Part shown: positions 30,059 to 36,537 of the stretch, piece by piece
How the letters are laid out: each line of letters starts with the position of its first letter
Position numbering within the stretch: the first letter of the stretch is position 1
The notes under the pieces: model-generated
Told to the model about the DNA's origin: nothing
The model's database searches: none
Seen by the model: the letters and a program-made list of their open reading frames with translations, nothing else
DNA from: Streptomyces europaeiscabiei
Lineage (GTDB): Bacteria > Actinomycetota > Actinomycetes > Streptomycetales > Streptomycetaceae
Direction of reading: 5' to 3'
Assembly (NCBI RefSeq): GCF_001550375.1
Contig: NZ_LRTR01000417.1
Coordinates: forward strand, 1 to 36,537
DNA: 36,537 nucleotides
Position numbers and translations under genes: made by a program

Positions 30059-31795
30059 ATGTCTGTCTCCACCGTTGCCGCCGACCGTTCTGTTTGTGCC
30101 CCGCTGCCCGTTCTCGGCCGGGATGTCACCGTCCCGCTCGTCACCGGCGGGGAGGTCACCTACGCCGCCCTCGACTACGCCGCCAGCGCCCCGGCCCTGC
30201 AGCGCGTGTGGGACGACGTGGCGGCGTACGCGCCCTACTACGGCAGCGTCCACCGCGGCGCCGGCTACCTCTCCCAGCTGTCGACCGACCTCTTCGAGAA
30301 CGCCCGCACCACCGTCGCGGAGTTCCTCGACTGCCGGGCCGACGACCAACTGGTCTTCACCCGCTCGACGACGGACTCCCTGAACCTGCTGGCCCAGGCA
30401 CTCCCCGCCGACTGCCAGGTCTTCGTCTTCGAGACCGAGCACCACGCCTCGTTGCTGCCCTGGCGGAACGCGCGGGTCACGTACCTGGACGCGCCGCGTA
30501 CGCACCAGGAGGCCGTGGCCACCCTGGAGACCGCGCTGGCCGGCCGTGACCCGTACGGGCCGGCGCTGGTGTGCGTCACCGGTGCCTCCAACGTCACCGG
30601 GGAGATCTGGCCGGTACGTGAGCTGGCCGCCACCGCGCACGCGCACGGCGCGCGGATCGTGCTCGACGCGGCCCAGCTCGCGCCCCACCACCCCGTCTCC
30701 GTGAGGGAGCTGGACGTGGACTGGGTCGCCTTCTCGGGGCACAAGCTGTACGCGCCGTTCGGGTCCGGCGTGCTCGCCGGGCGCGCCGACTGGCTGCGCG
30801 AGGCCGCCCCGTACCTCGCGGGCGGCGGCGCCAGCCGCAAGGTGACCCGGCGTACGGACGGGGGAGTGGACGTGGAGTGGCACGAGAGCGCCGCCCGCCA
30901 CGAGGCCGGCTCGCCGAACGTCATCGGTGCCTACTCCATCGCCTCCGCGTGCAAGGCCCTCACCGAGGCAGGGTTCGACACGCTGGTCGCCCGTGAGCGG
31001 TATCTGATCGACGCCGTACGGGCCGGGCTCGCCGAGGTGCCCGAGGTGCGCATCCTCTCCCTCTTCGGGGACGACGCCCCGCGCGTCGGCGTCCTCTCCT
31101 TCGTCGTCGAGGGCTGGAACAGCTCCCACTTCGCCGCCGCCCTCTCAGCCGAGTACGGCATCGGTGTGCGCGACGGCCTCTTCTGCGCCCACCCCCTCGT
31201 CCGCACCCTCCTCGGCAGCGACCCACAGACCCAGGGCGAGTGCGGCGCCCCCGAGGCCGCGCCCGGCGAGCGGTCCCTCAACGCGATCCGGGTGAGCTTC
31301 GGCACGGGCACCCCCGACGAGCACGTGGAGCGGTTCGTGGGAGCGGTGAAGGAGCTCGTGCGCAATGGCGCGCAGTGGAACTACCGCACGGAGGACGGTC
31401 GTTGCGTCCCCGCACCGGCCGTGCGATTGCTAGCCGTCCAGGCCGATGGCGAACGCGGCCTCCAGGTCGTGCTGCGAGTAGGCCCGGAACGCGACGTGCG
31501 TGTCCGTCCCGAGAACCCCCGGAATCTTGCTGATACGGCCGGGGATCACGTCCGCGAGGTCCTCGTGCTGCTTCACCCGGACCATGGCGACCAGATCGTA
31601 CGTACCGGTCACGGAGAACACCTCGGTCACGGATTCGATCGCGGCGATCGACTCCGCGATCTCCGGGATCCGGTCCACGCTGGTCTTGATGAGCACGATC
31701 GCGGTGATCACGGCTGTTTCTCTCCCTCGGGGGCCGGAGCAGGGACGTTCTCTGAGGCGTCCGCTGGCGCTTTCACTCTAGCCCTACGCCCATAA
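30059..31795 (+). CDS. Class V PLP enzyme, cysteine desulfurase-like, with overlong 3' end
   Basis: The conserved part is about residues 1-452. It is a SufS-like aminotransferase class V fold: DYAASAPALQ, TRSTTDSLNLLAQAL, FETEHHASLLPWR, VLDAAQLAPH (PLP Asp), PLP-binding Lys229 (FSGHKLYAPFG) and Cys376 (DGLFCAHPLVR) where SufS has its active cysteine. IRVSFGTGTPDEHVERFV closes the domain. It probably removes or transfers sulfur; the exact substrate is unknown. SAM-IV control ties it to sulfur amino acid balance. The frame does not stop after CVPAPA but continues about 120 codons antisense to the whole RAM-domain gene and into the rhomboid gene. Those residues look like shadow sequence, so a lost stop or a 1-base error is likely. 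TAG at 31431 lies in another frame. Confidence 0.85.
   Translation: MSVSTVAADRSVCAPLPVLGRDVTVPLVTGGEVTYAALDYAASAPALQRVWDDVAAYAPYYGSVHRGAGYLSQLSTDLFENARTTVAEFLDCRADDQLVFTRSTTDSLNLLAQALPADCQVFVFETEHHASLLPWRNARVTYLDAPRTHQEAVATLETALAGRDPYGPALVCVTGASNVTGEIWPVRELAATAHAHGARIVLDAAQLAPHHPVSVRELDVDWVAFSGHKLYAPFGSGVLAGRADWLREAAPYLAGGGASRKVTRRTDGGVDVEWHESAARHEAGSPNVIGAYSIASACKALTEAGFDTLVARERYLIDAVRAGLAEVPEVRILSLFGDDAPRVGVLSFVVEGWNSSHFAAALSAEYGIGVRDGLFCAHPLVRTLLGSDPQTQGECGAPEAAPGERSLNAIRVSFGTGTPDEHVERFVGAVKELVRNGAQWNYRTEDGRCVPAPAVRLLAVQADGERGLQVVLRVGPERDVRVRPENPRNLADTAGDHVREVLVLLHPDHGDQIVRTGHGEHLGHGFDRGDRLRDLRDPVHAGLDEHDRGDHGCFSPSGAGAGTFSEASAGAFTLALRP
31430..31711 (-). CDS. Lrp/AsnC-type stand-alone RAM domain protein
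   Basis: A 93-aa protein consisting only of the ligand-binding (RAM) domain of the Lrp/AsnC family: MITAIVLIKTSVDRIPEIAESIA, VTEVFSVTGTYDLVAMVRVK, DLADVIPGRISKIPGVLGTDTHVAFRAYS. The DNA-binding helix-turn-helix is absent. Such proteins form oligomers that bind amino acids and may modulate full-length Lrp proteins by mixing; the ligand here is unknown. GTG at 31711 overlaps the rhomboid stop as GTGA and has GGGAGAA about 7 bases upstream. The 3' end is convergent with the PLP enzyme. Confidence 0.9.
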   Translation of the reverse strand: MITAIVLIKTSVDRIPEIAESIAAIESVTEVFSVTGTYDLVAMVRVKQHEDLADVIPGRISKIPGVLGTDTHVAFRAYSQHDLEAAFAIGLDG

Positions 31796-32463
31796 CGCCC
31801 CCACGCGTAGGCGAACCCCAGTCCGAACCCCACCAGATGCGCCAGATAGGCGACGCCGGGCCCCGAGGTCTGCCGCCCGGCGGCCAGCCACTGCAGGCTC
31901 ACCCAGAACGGCAGGGTCACCCACGCCGGAAACCGCAGCGGGAGAAAGAAGAGGAACGGCAGGAGGCTCGTCACCCGCGCTCCGGGGAACAGGAAGAGGA
32001 AGGCGCCGAGGACCGCGGAGATCGCCCCCGACGCGCCGACCAGCGACTGCGGCGACCCGGCGTGCGCCGCCGCGTACGCCACCAGTGCGAGGTAGCCGCA
32101 GCCCACGTAGAAGAGGGCGAACGCCACCTGGCCCATGCGTTCCTCGGCCATCGCCCCGAAGACGAAGAGGAAGAGCATGTTGCCCAGGAGGTGCAGCCAG
32201 CTGCCGTGGACGAACAGCGCGGTGAGGGGGGTGAGCGCGGCGCGCGGGGTGCCCTCGAAGAGTTCGGCGGGGACGACGCCCCAGCGGCGGAAGTACGCCC
32301 GCTGCGCGGCGAGCAGTTCGTCCCCGGTGCCGTACACGGGGTTGAGGCCCGCGGCCGGTCCGATCAGGAAGATCGCACAGCAGACGGCGATCAGCCCGTA
32401 CGTCACCGGCGCCGACTCGTTTCGTACGGCCCGGGCGGCCGCGGTGCTCCACTTGCCGATCAT
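31708..32463 (-). CDS. Rhomboid-family intramembrane serine protease
   Basis: A 251-aa protein with six or seven membrane helices. The catalytic dyad is present: Ser135 in VGASGAISA and His199 in AYLAHLVGFGLGF. The helix 2 motif HGSWLHLLGNMLFLF gives the oxyanion-side His91 and Asn95. It cleaves membrane protein substrates within or next to the bilayer; targets are unknown. The C-terminal tail is basic, then Pro/Glu-rich. ATG at 32463 (MIGKW) is preferred, and ATG at 32475 is possible; neither has a clear ribosome site. It is co-transcribed with the RAM protein and divergent from the zinc-ribbon gene across 199 bases. Confidence 0.92.
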   Translation of the reverse strand: MIGKWSTAAARAVRNESAPVTYGLIAVCCAIFLIGPAAGLNPVYGTGDELLAAQRAYFRRWGVVPAELFEGTPRAALTPLTALFVHGSWLHLLGNMLFLFVFGAMAEERMGQVAFALFYVGCGYLALVAYAAAHAGSPQSLVGASGAISAVLGAFLFLFPGARVTSLLPFLFFLPLRFPAWVTLPFWVSLQWLAAGRQTSGPGVAYLAHLVGFGLGFAYAWGRYGRRARVKAPADASENVPAPAPEGEKQP

Positions 32464-32662
32464 GGAACAGAGCATGACGTAACAGGACTCACCGGCACAG
32501 ACCGCCTCGCCGCCGGTCACGCCCGGCCTCGCCGCCGGAGCCAATCGGCGCCGACGCCGCAGGCGAACGGGCGTCCAGTACCGGTCAGGCCGTAGGGTTA
32601 CGAGCCATAAGCACCGGGACGCCGGCGCTTCACCGAGACTGGAAGAAGGAAGAGCAGCCACG

Positions 32663-32902
32663 ATGACGGTTCCCCTGCCGACGGACACGACCCGCTGGCG
32701 CTGCACGCTCTGTGGCAACCTCACGCGGTTCGACGTGACCCGCTCGTCGAAGGTCGTCGAGTACGTTCACCTCGACCTCGCCGGGCAGCCCAAGGTCGAG
32801 GAGCGTGACGTGGTCAGTGAGACCATCGAGTCGGTGCGCTGCCGCTGGTGCAACGCCGTGGACCAGGTGGAACTCGTGGACAGGCCGGGTGCCGGCTCCT
32901 GA
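32663..32902 (+). CDS. Small zinc-ribbon protein
   Basis: A 79-aa protein with two CxxC knuckles, Cys14/Cys17 (WRCTLCGN) and Cys60/Cys63 (VRCRWCNA), placed to hold one zinc. It has no helix-turn-helix or membrane segment. Possible roles are nucleic-acid or protein binding; I recognise it only as a conserved actinobacterial gene. AAGGAAGAG about 8 bases before the ATG fixes the start. The NYN-domain gene follows after 34 bases, so the two are probably co-transcribed. TAGGGT at 32593-32598 could be its -10, with a weak -35. Confidence 0.85.
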   Translation: MTVPLPTDTTRWRCTLCGNLTRFDVTRSSKVVEYVHLDLAGQPKVEERDVVSETIESVRCRWCNAVDQVELVDRPGAGS

Positions 32903-32936
32903 GGGAGCGGGCTCCGCACAGACATTGGGGTGACGG

Positions 32937-34280
32937 ATGGTGGAGAGCGCAGGCGGGGGGCCGGGCGACGGCGCCGCTGAGGTGCTCGACCGTCCGCTGC
33001 CCGAGGGCGTGCGCAGACGGGTCGTACAGATCGTCTCCGACGGCTTCGGCGGACTGACCGTCGCCGAACTGCCCGCACAGCTGAGGCAGTATGCCCGGTT
33101 CACCCCGACCCGTCGGGTGAAGTTCGCAGGGAACGCGATGGCGGCCGCCCTGGAGAGCGACACGCTTTTCAGACAGCGGATCTCGGAGCGGTTCCGGGAG
33201 GCCCACCCGGAGCTGGCCGACGCCCTCGACACGGGCGCCCCGCCCCCGGCCGCGGATCCGCTGGACGTGGCCGCCGCGGCCTATGTGCTGCGCCCCACGG
33301 GCTGGGTGAAGCTGGTCGCCGCCGCCGGTGAGGAGGCCCTGCGGGCGTACGCCGAGCGGGCCGACGAGGAGAGCCGGGCCGAGCTGGAGCGGCTGCGCGA
33401 ACGGCTCGCCGAGGCCCGCGGCCACACGAAGGCCGAGACGGAACGGCTGCGTGCGGAGCTGGAGTCGGCGAAGAAGGAGGCCGACTCGATGCACCGCAAG
33501 CTCCGGGCCGCCCTCAGTGACGTCAAGCGCGGCGAGGCCGCCCTGCGCAAGCTGCACGCCGAGATGGAGACCGTACGTTCCGAGTCGCATGCCCAGGTGT
33601 CCGCCGCTGAGAGCGAGAGCCGGCGGCTCAAGGCCCGGCTCGGTGAGGCGGAGGCGGCCCTGGAGGCCACCAGGCGGGCCGCCCGCGAGGGCCGCAGCGT
33701 CGAGGACATGCGCGTACGGCTGCTGCTGGACACCGTGCTGGACGCGGCCCAGGGGCTGCGGCGGGAGCTGGCGCTGCCGCCGGTCTCCGTGCGGCCCGCC
33801 GAGACCGTCGACGCGGTCGAACCGGGGCGGATGACCCCGAAGGACATCGCCACCCGCGCGCTGTCGGAGAACGACCCGGCGATCCTGGACCAGTTGCTGG
33901 CGCTGCCGCAGGCGCATCTCGTCGTCGACGGCTACAACGTCACCAAGACCGGCTATCCGCAGATGCCGCTGGAGAAGCAGCGGCTGCGGCTCCTCGGGCA
34001 GCTCTCCCAGCTCGCCGCGCAGACCGGCGCCGAGGTCACCTGCGTCTTCGACGGTGCCGAGCTGGCCGCGCCGGTGCTGCTCGCGCCGCCGCGCGGGGTG
34101 CGGGTGCTGTTCTCCAAGCCGGGTGTCACCGCCGACGAGTTGATCCGCCAGCTGGTGCGCGCCGAGCCGCCCGGCCGGCCGGTCATCGTCGCCTCCACCG
34201 ACCGCGAGGTGGCCGACGGGATCGCCAAGGCGGGGGCCCGCCCGGTTGCGTCCGCGGTGCTCCTCAAGCGGCTTTCCTGA
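32937..34280 (+). CDS. NYN (YacP-like) domain protein with coiled coil
   Basis: A 447-aa cytoplasmic protein. Residues 1-130 form a helical N-terminal domain (RPLPEGVRRRVVQIVSDGFGG, RYARFTPTRRVKFAGNAMAAAL-like region). About 140-265 is a long charged coiled coil (ERLRERLAEARGHTKAETERL, AEAALEATRRAAREG). The C-terminal ~150 residues are a NYN/PIN-like nuclease domain of the YacP group with acidic residues in HLVVDGYNVTKTG, VTCVFDGAE and VIVASTDREVADGI. YacP relatives act on RNA or on stalled translation complexes; the target here is unknown. ATG at 32937 has GGGG six bases upstream; the next codon is GTG. Confidence 0.88.
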   Translation: MVESAGGGPGDGAAEVLDRPLPEGVRRRVVQIVSDGFGGLTVAELPAQLRQYARFTPTRRVKFAGNAMAAALESDTLFRQRISERFREAHPELADALDTGAPPPAADPLDVAAAAYVLRPTGWVKLVAAAGEEALRAYAERADEESRAELERLRERLAEARGHTKAETERLRAELESAKKEADSMHRKLRAALSDVKRGEAALRKLHAEMETVRSESHAQVSAAESESRRLKARLGEAEAALEATRRAAREGRSVEDMRVRLLLDTVLDAAQGLRRELALPPVSVRPAETVDAVEPGRMTPKDIATRALSENDPAILDQLLALPQAHLVVDGYNVTKTGYPQMPLEKQRLRLLGQLSQLAAQTGAEVTCVFDGAELAAPVLLAPPRGVRVLFSKPGVTADELIRQLVRAEPPGRPVIVASTDREVADGIAKAGARPVASAVLLKRLS

Positions 34281-34541
34281 GCCTTCGATACCGTCCGCCC
34301 CAACAGCAACGAACGGGTGCTATGCCCGAATTGACGGAACTGTTGGGCAACGTAGCGTCAACCGGGCGTTACTGGATGTGTGTTCAGTGTAAATTGTGCG
34401 CCGTGGGACGGGATTTTTCCTGTGGGGGATTTGAAGTGATCACCATTGGGTCACTAGGGTCTGGGCTCAAACCTCTGAACGGGTGATCGTATCGCCGGAG
34501 TCCTCGCCGGCCGGTCGCTCACATGAAGGAGTTCACCTACC
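34281..34541 (+). promoter_or_regulatory. NlpC/P60 control region with promoter and MtrA-like site
   Basis: -35 TTGAAG (34431-34436) and -10 TAGGGT (34455-34460) have an 18-base spacer. Inside that spacer, 34438-34454 read on the minus strand is GTGACC-N5-GTGATC. This is one base away from the GTNACC-N5-GTNACC direct repeat reported for MtrA in Streptomyces. Binding there would block the promoter. The leader from about 34467 is 75 bases, with AAGGAG at 34524-34529 some 12 bases before the GTG. The upstream part (34281-34430) is unusually AT-rich for this genome (GTGTAAATTG, GGATTTTTCC), as promoters often are. Confidence 0.55.
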
Positions 34542-35576
34542 GTGGCGTCCCACCGTCGACCGAAGCAGCCGAGCCGTGCGCGTGTGACCGTGCTCACGAC
34601 CGCCGCCGCCGCTGCCGTGGCCCTGACCTCGCAGGCCGCCAATGCCGCGCCTGCCGAGAAGCCGAGCAAGGACGAGGTCAAGGCCAAGGTCCACAAGCTC
34701 TACGAGGACGCCGGGCGGGCCACCGACAAGCTCAACGGGGCCGAGGAGAAGCAGGAGAAGCTCGAGAAGGAGATCTCCGCGATCCAGGACAACGTCGCCA
34801 AGGGTCAGGAAGACCTCAACGAGCTGCGTGAGGGCATAGGCCTGGCGGCCAGCGCCCAGTACCGCTCGGGCGGCATCGACTCCTCGATCCAGCTCTTCCT
34901 CTCCGCCGACCCGGACGACTACCTGGACAAGGCCGCCACGCTCGACCAGCTGACCAGTCAGCAGGTCGAGTCGCTGAAGAAGGTCCAGGAGAAGCAGCGC
35001 ACCCTCGCGCAGCAGCGCCAGGAGGCCACGGAGAAGCTGGCGGACCTCGCGGACACCCGCGAGACCCTGGCCAAGAAGAAGAAGGAAGTCCAGAGCAAGC
35101 TGGCCGCGGCGAACAAACTCCTCAACACCCTGACGGCCGAGGAGAAGGCCGATCTGGACGAGCAGGAGACCCGCGCCAGCCGCGACGCCGGGGACCGCGT
35201 CGAGCTGGGCAACGAGGCGCCGGCCTCCGATCGTGGCGCCGCCGCCCTCGCCGCCGCCGGCACCCAGGTCGGCAAGCCGTACGTCTCCGGTGGCAGTGGC
35301 CCCAACTCCTACGACTGCTCCGGACTGACCCAGTGGGCCTACGCCCAGGCCGGTGTGTCGATCACCCGGACCACGTACACGCAGGCGAACGACGGCACCC
35401 GGATCGGCCGCGGTGAACTCATGCCGGGCGACCTCGTCTTCTTCAACGACCTGGGACACGTCGGCCTCTACGCGGGCAACGGCACCGTCATCCACGCCCC
35501 GTACCCGGGCAAGGTCGTCCGCTACGAGTCGATGAGCACCATCGGCAGTTTCCAGTTCGGTGTCCGTATCGGCTGA
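34542..35576 (+). CDS. Secreted NlpC/P60 peptidoglycan endopeptidase
   Basis: A 344-aa cell-wall hydrolase. The signal peptide runs to about residue 36 (RVTVLTTAAAAAVALTSQAANA-A). A coiled-coil domain (about 40-215) has VHKLYEDAGRATDKLNGAEEK and QYRSGGIDSSIQLFLSADPDDYLDKAATLD. The C-terminal NlpC/P60 domain has the Cys259-His306-His318 triad (YDCSGLTQWAY, GHVGLYAG, VIHAPYPG). The family cuts the D-Glu to Dpm bond in stem peptides, and the coiled coil may hold the enzyme inactive, as in mycobacterial RipA. The GTG start has AAGGAG 12 bases upstream. A paralogue lies directly downstream. Confidence 0.95.
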   Translation: MASHRRPKQPSRARVTVLTTAAAAAVALTSQAANAAPAEKPSKDEVKAKVHKLYEDAGRATDKLNGAEEKQEKLEKEISAIQDNVAKGQEDLNELREGIGLAASAQYRSGGIDSSIQLFLSADPDDYLDKAATLDQLTSQQVESLKKVQEKQRTLAQQRQEATEKLADLADTRETLAKKKKEVQSKLAAANKLLNTLTAEEKADLDEQETRASRDAGDRVELGNEAPASDRGAAALAAAGTQVGKPYVSGGSGPNSYDCSGLTQWAYAQAGVSITRTTYTQANDGTRIGRGELMPGDLVFFNDLGHVGLYAGNGTVIHAPYPGKVVRYESMSTIGSFQFGVRIG

Positions 35577-35593
35577 CACCCGCGCCGGCTTGA

Positions 35594-35636
35594 ACAGGGC
35601 TGATCGTCACACCATGTGACGATCAGCCCTGTTTTT
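35594..35636 (+). terminator. Rho-independent terminator of the NlpC/P60 gene
   Basis: A perfect 17-bp stem (ACAGGGCTGATCGTCAC with its complement) with an ACCAT loop, followed by TTTTT. It is a textbook terminator with a U-tract, uncommon in Streptomyces. Confidence 0.95.
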
Positions 35637-35757
35637 CTTCAAGATCAGGACACAGTGCCGCCCGAACGGGCGAATTTCCGCACCTCGTGCTGACCCCTTC
35701 CCCCGCTGGTGACCTGGGCCCCAGGCCTGACGTCACGCTGTGTGGCCGCGGAGGTCT

Positions 35758-35787
35758 TTGGCTCGGACACGGTCGCGCGGCTACTGT
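35758..35787 (+). promoter_or_regulatory. Predicted promoter of the second NlpC/P60-type gene
   Basis: -35 TTGGCT (35758-35763) and -10 TACTGT (35782-35787) with an 18-base spacer. Upstream, 35637-35757 holds CCTGGG-C-CCCAGG and TGACGTCA dyads but no gene. Confidence 0.5.
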
Positions 35788-35824
35788 CGGCCGCGTTTCC
35801 CTCACCCGCTGTGAGCGTGCCCCT

Positions 35825-35852
35825 CCCCCGGGGCCGCCCTCGGCCCCGGGGG
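35825..35852 (+). other. GC-only hairpin in the leader of the second NlpC/P60-type gene
   Basis: CCCCCGGGGCCG pairs perfectly over 12 bp with CGGCCCCGGGGG around a CCCT loop, about 20 bases before the ribosome site AAGGGAG. It lies after the predicted promoter, so it would be in the mRNA and could attenuate or stabilise it. Confidence 0.6.
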
Positions 35853-35889
35853 AAGGCCCTGTCCGTCGTCGAAGGGAGTGCGGCTTCCC

Positions 35890-36537
35890 GTGGTGTCCCA
35901 CAGTCGCCTTGTACCGTCCGGGTTCGACCGGGGCGCGGCCGCCGCCCTCGGTGTGCTGTCCGCCGCGGCCGCCGCCCTCGGCGCCATCCCCGTCCAGTCG
36001 GCCGCCGCCGCGCCGCACGACAACACCCGGGCCGAGGTGGACCGGTTGTACGAGGAGGCCGAGCGGGCCACCGAGGCCTACAACAAGGCCGACGAGCGCG
36101 CCGACGAACTGCGCGAGCAGGTCGGCACCGCGCAGGACTCCATCGCCCGGCAGCAGGACCGCATCAACGTCATGCGGGAGTCGCTGGGTTCGCTCGCCGG
36201 TGCCCAGTACCGCTCCGGAGCCCTCGACCCGTCGATCGCCCTGCTGTTCTCCGACGACCCGGACGACTACCTCGACACGGCCGCCGCCCTGGACCGCATC
36301 AACGCCCACCAGGCGGGCGAACTCCACGACCTCCGGCACGCCATGCGCGACCTCTCCCAGAACCGCGCGGAGGCCAGTGCCAAGCTCGCCGAGCTGGAGA
36401 AGAACCGCAAGGCCGTCGCCCAGCACAAGCGGGCCGTCGAGGGGAAGCTCGCGGCGGCCCGGCGGCTCCTCGACTCCCTCCCGGACGAGGAGCGCGCCGC
36501 GTACGACCGCGCCTCCCGCTCCGGCCGGACCGACATG
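35890..36537 (+). CDS. Second NlpC/P60-type secreted protein, C-terminus cut by window edge
   Basis: 216 codons are visible and no stop is reached. A signal peptide is present (AAAALGVLSAAAAALGAIPV, cleavage near QSAAAA), then the same coiled-coil domain as the gene before it: VDRLYEEAERATEAYNKADER and QYRSGALDPSIALLFSDDPDDY align with the first paralogue. The catalytic domain would lie beyond the window, so NlpC/P60 is inferred from the paralogue. The start is GTG at 35890 or the adjoining GTG at 35893, with AAGGGAG about 11 bases upstream. It has its own promoter after the strong terminator of the first gene. Confidence 0.88.
   Translation, partial: MVSHSRLVPSGFDRGAAAALGVLSAAAAALGAIPVQSAAAAPHDNTRAEVDRLYEEAERATEAYNKADERADELREQVGTAQDSIARQQDRINVMRESLGSLAGAQYRSGALDPSIALLFSDDPDDYLDTAAALDRINAHQAGELHDLRHAMRDLSQNRAEASAKLAELEKNRKAVAQHKRAVEGKLAAARRLLDSLPDEERAAYDRASRSGRTDM

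Noticed and set aside
34281..34541. Possible ydaO-type (c-di-AMP) riboswitch before the NlpC/P60 gene
   Set aside because: Such riboswitches often precede wall hydrolases in Streptomyces, but I could not find the conserved sequence blocks here or at 35637-35889.

Overview
The window is high-GC actinobacterial DNA and almost certainly a Streptomyces chromosome. It has extreme third-position GC bias, GTG starts and many 4-base stop/start overlaps. The gene order is the conserved actinobacterial core around the bc1-aa3 respiratory genes, syntenic from memory with the Mycobacterium tuberculosis trpD-ctaE-qcrCAB-ctaC-adoK-erpA neighbourhood. No phage, insertion sequence, CRISPR array, tRNA or rRNA was seen. 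Nearly all genes are housekeeping or envelope genes; the novelty lies mostly in short regulatory sequence between them.

Layout. 1-2640: the N-terminal part of a cobinamide kinase fusion (minus), a 70-aa conserved protein (plus), a cloverleaf-like intergenic repeat, and a methyltransferase/DUF3043 membrane protein pair (minus). 3007-6235: pspA, pspAA, a sensor kinase and a NarL-type regulator in one direction, forming an envelope-stress operon. 6440-9586: an RND-type exporter behind three palindromes. 9705-11948: a Ser/Thr kinase with a PQQ-like sensor domain. 11980-13871: divergent nadA and erpA (both Fe-S related), separated by a strong inverted repeat; nadA has a 19-codon leader ORF overlapping its start. 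14059-18710: a single-pass membrane protein, a 69-aa protein, an AdoK-type kinase and a cysteine desulfurase fused to a TusA domain.

19024-28400 is the respiratory block. It consists of ctaC-ctaD-ctaF (overlapping), then an L,D-transpeptidase and a degenerate receiver protein, then ctaE-qcrC-qcrA-qcrB. Together they make the cytochrome bc1-aa3 supercomplex, with QcrC (dihaem) replacing a soluble cytochrome c. 28555-36537: trpD, a SAM-IV riboswitch before a cysteine-desulfurase-like PLP enzyme, a rhomboid protease coupled to a stand-alone RAM domain, a zinc ribbon, a NYN-domain protein with coiled coil, and two tandem NlpC/P60 cell-wall hydrolases (the second cut by the window end).

Shared themes are Fe-S/sulfur supply (erpA, nadA, two desulfurase-like enzymes, Rieske protein), respiration, and envelope integrity (PspA, L,D-transpeptidase, NlpC/P60, rhomboid). 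Gene calls are strong. Operator, leader and promoter calls rest on sequence symmetry and spacing alone and are scored accordingly.
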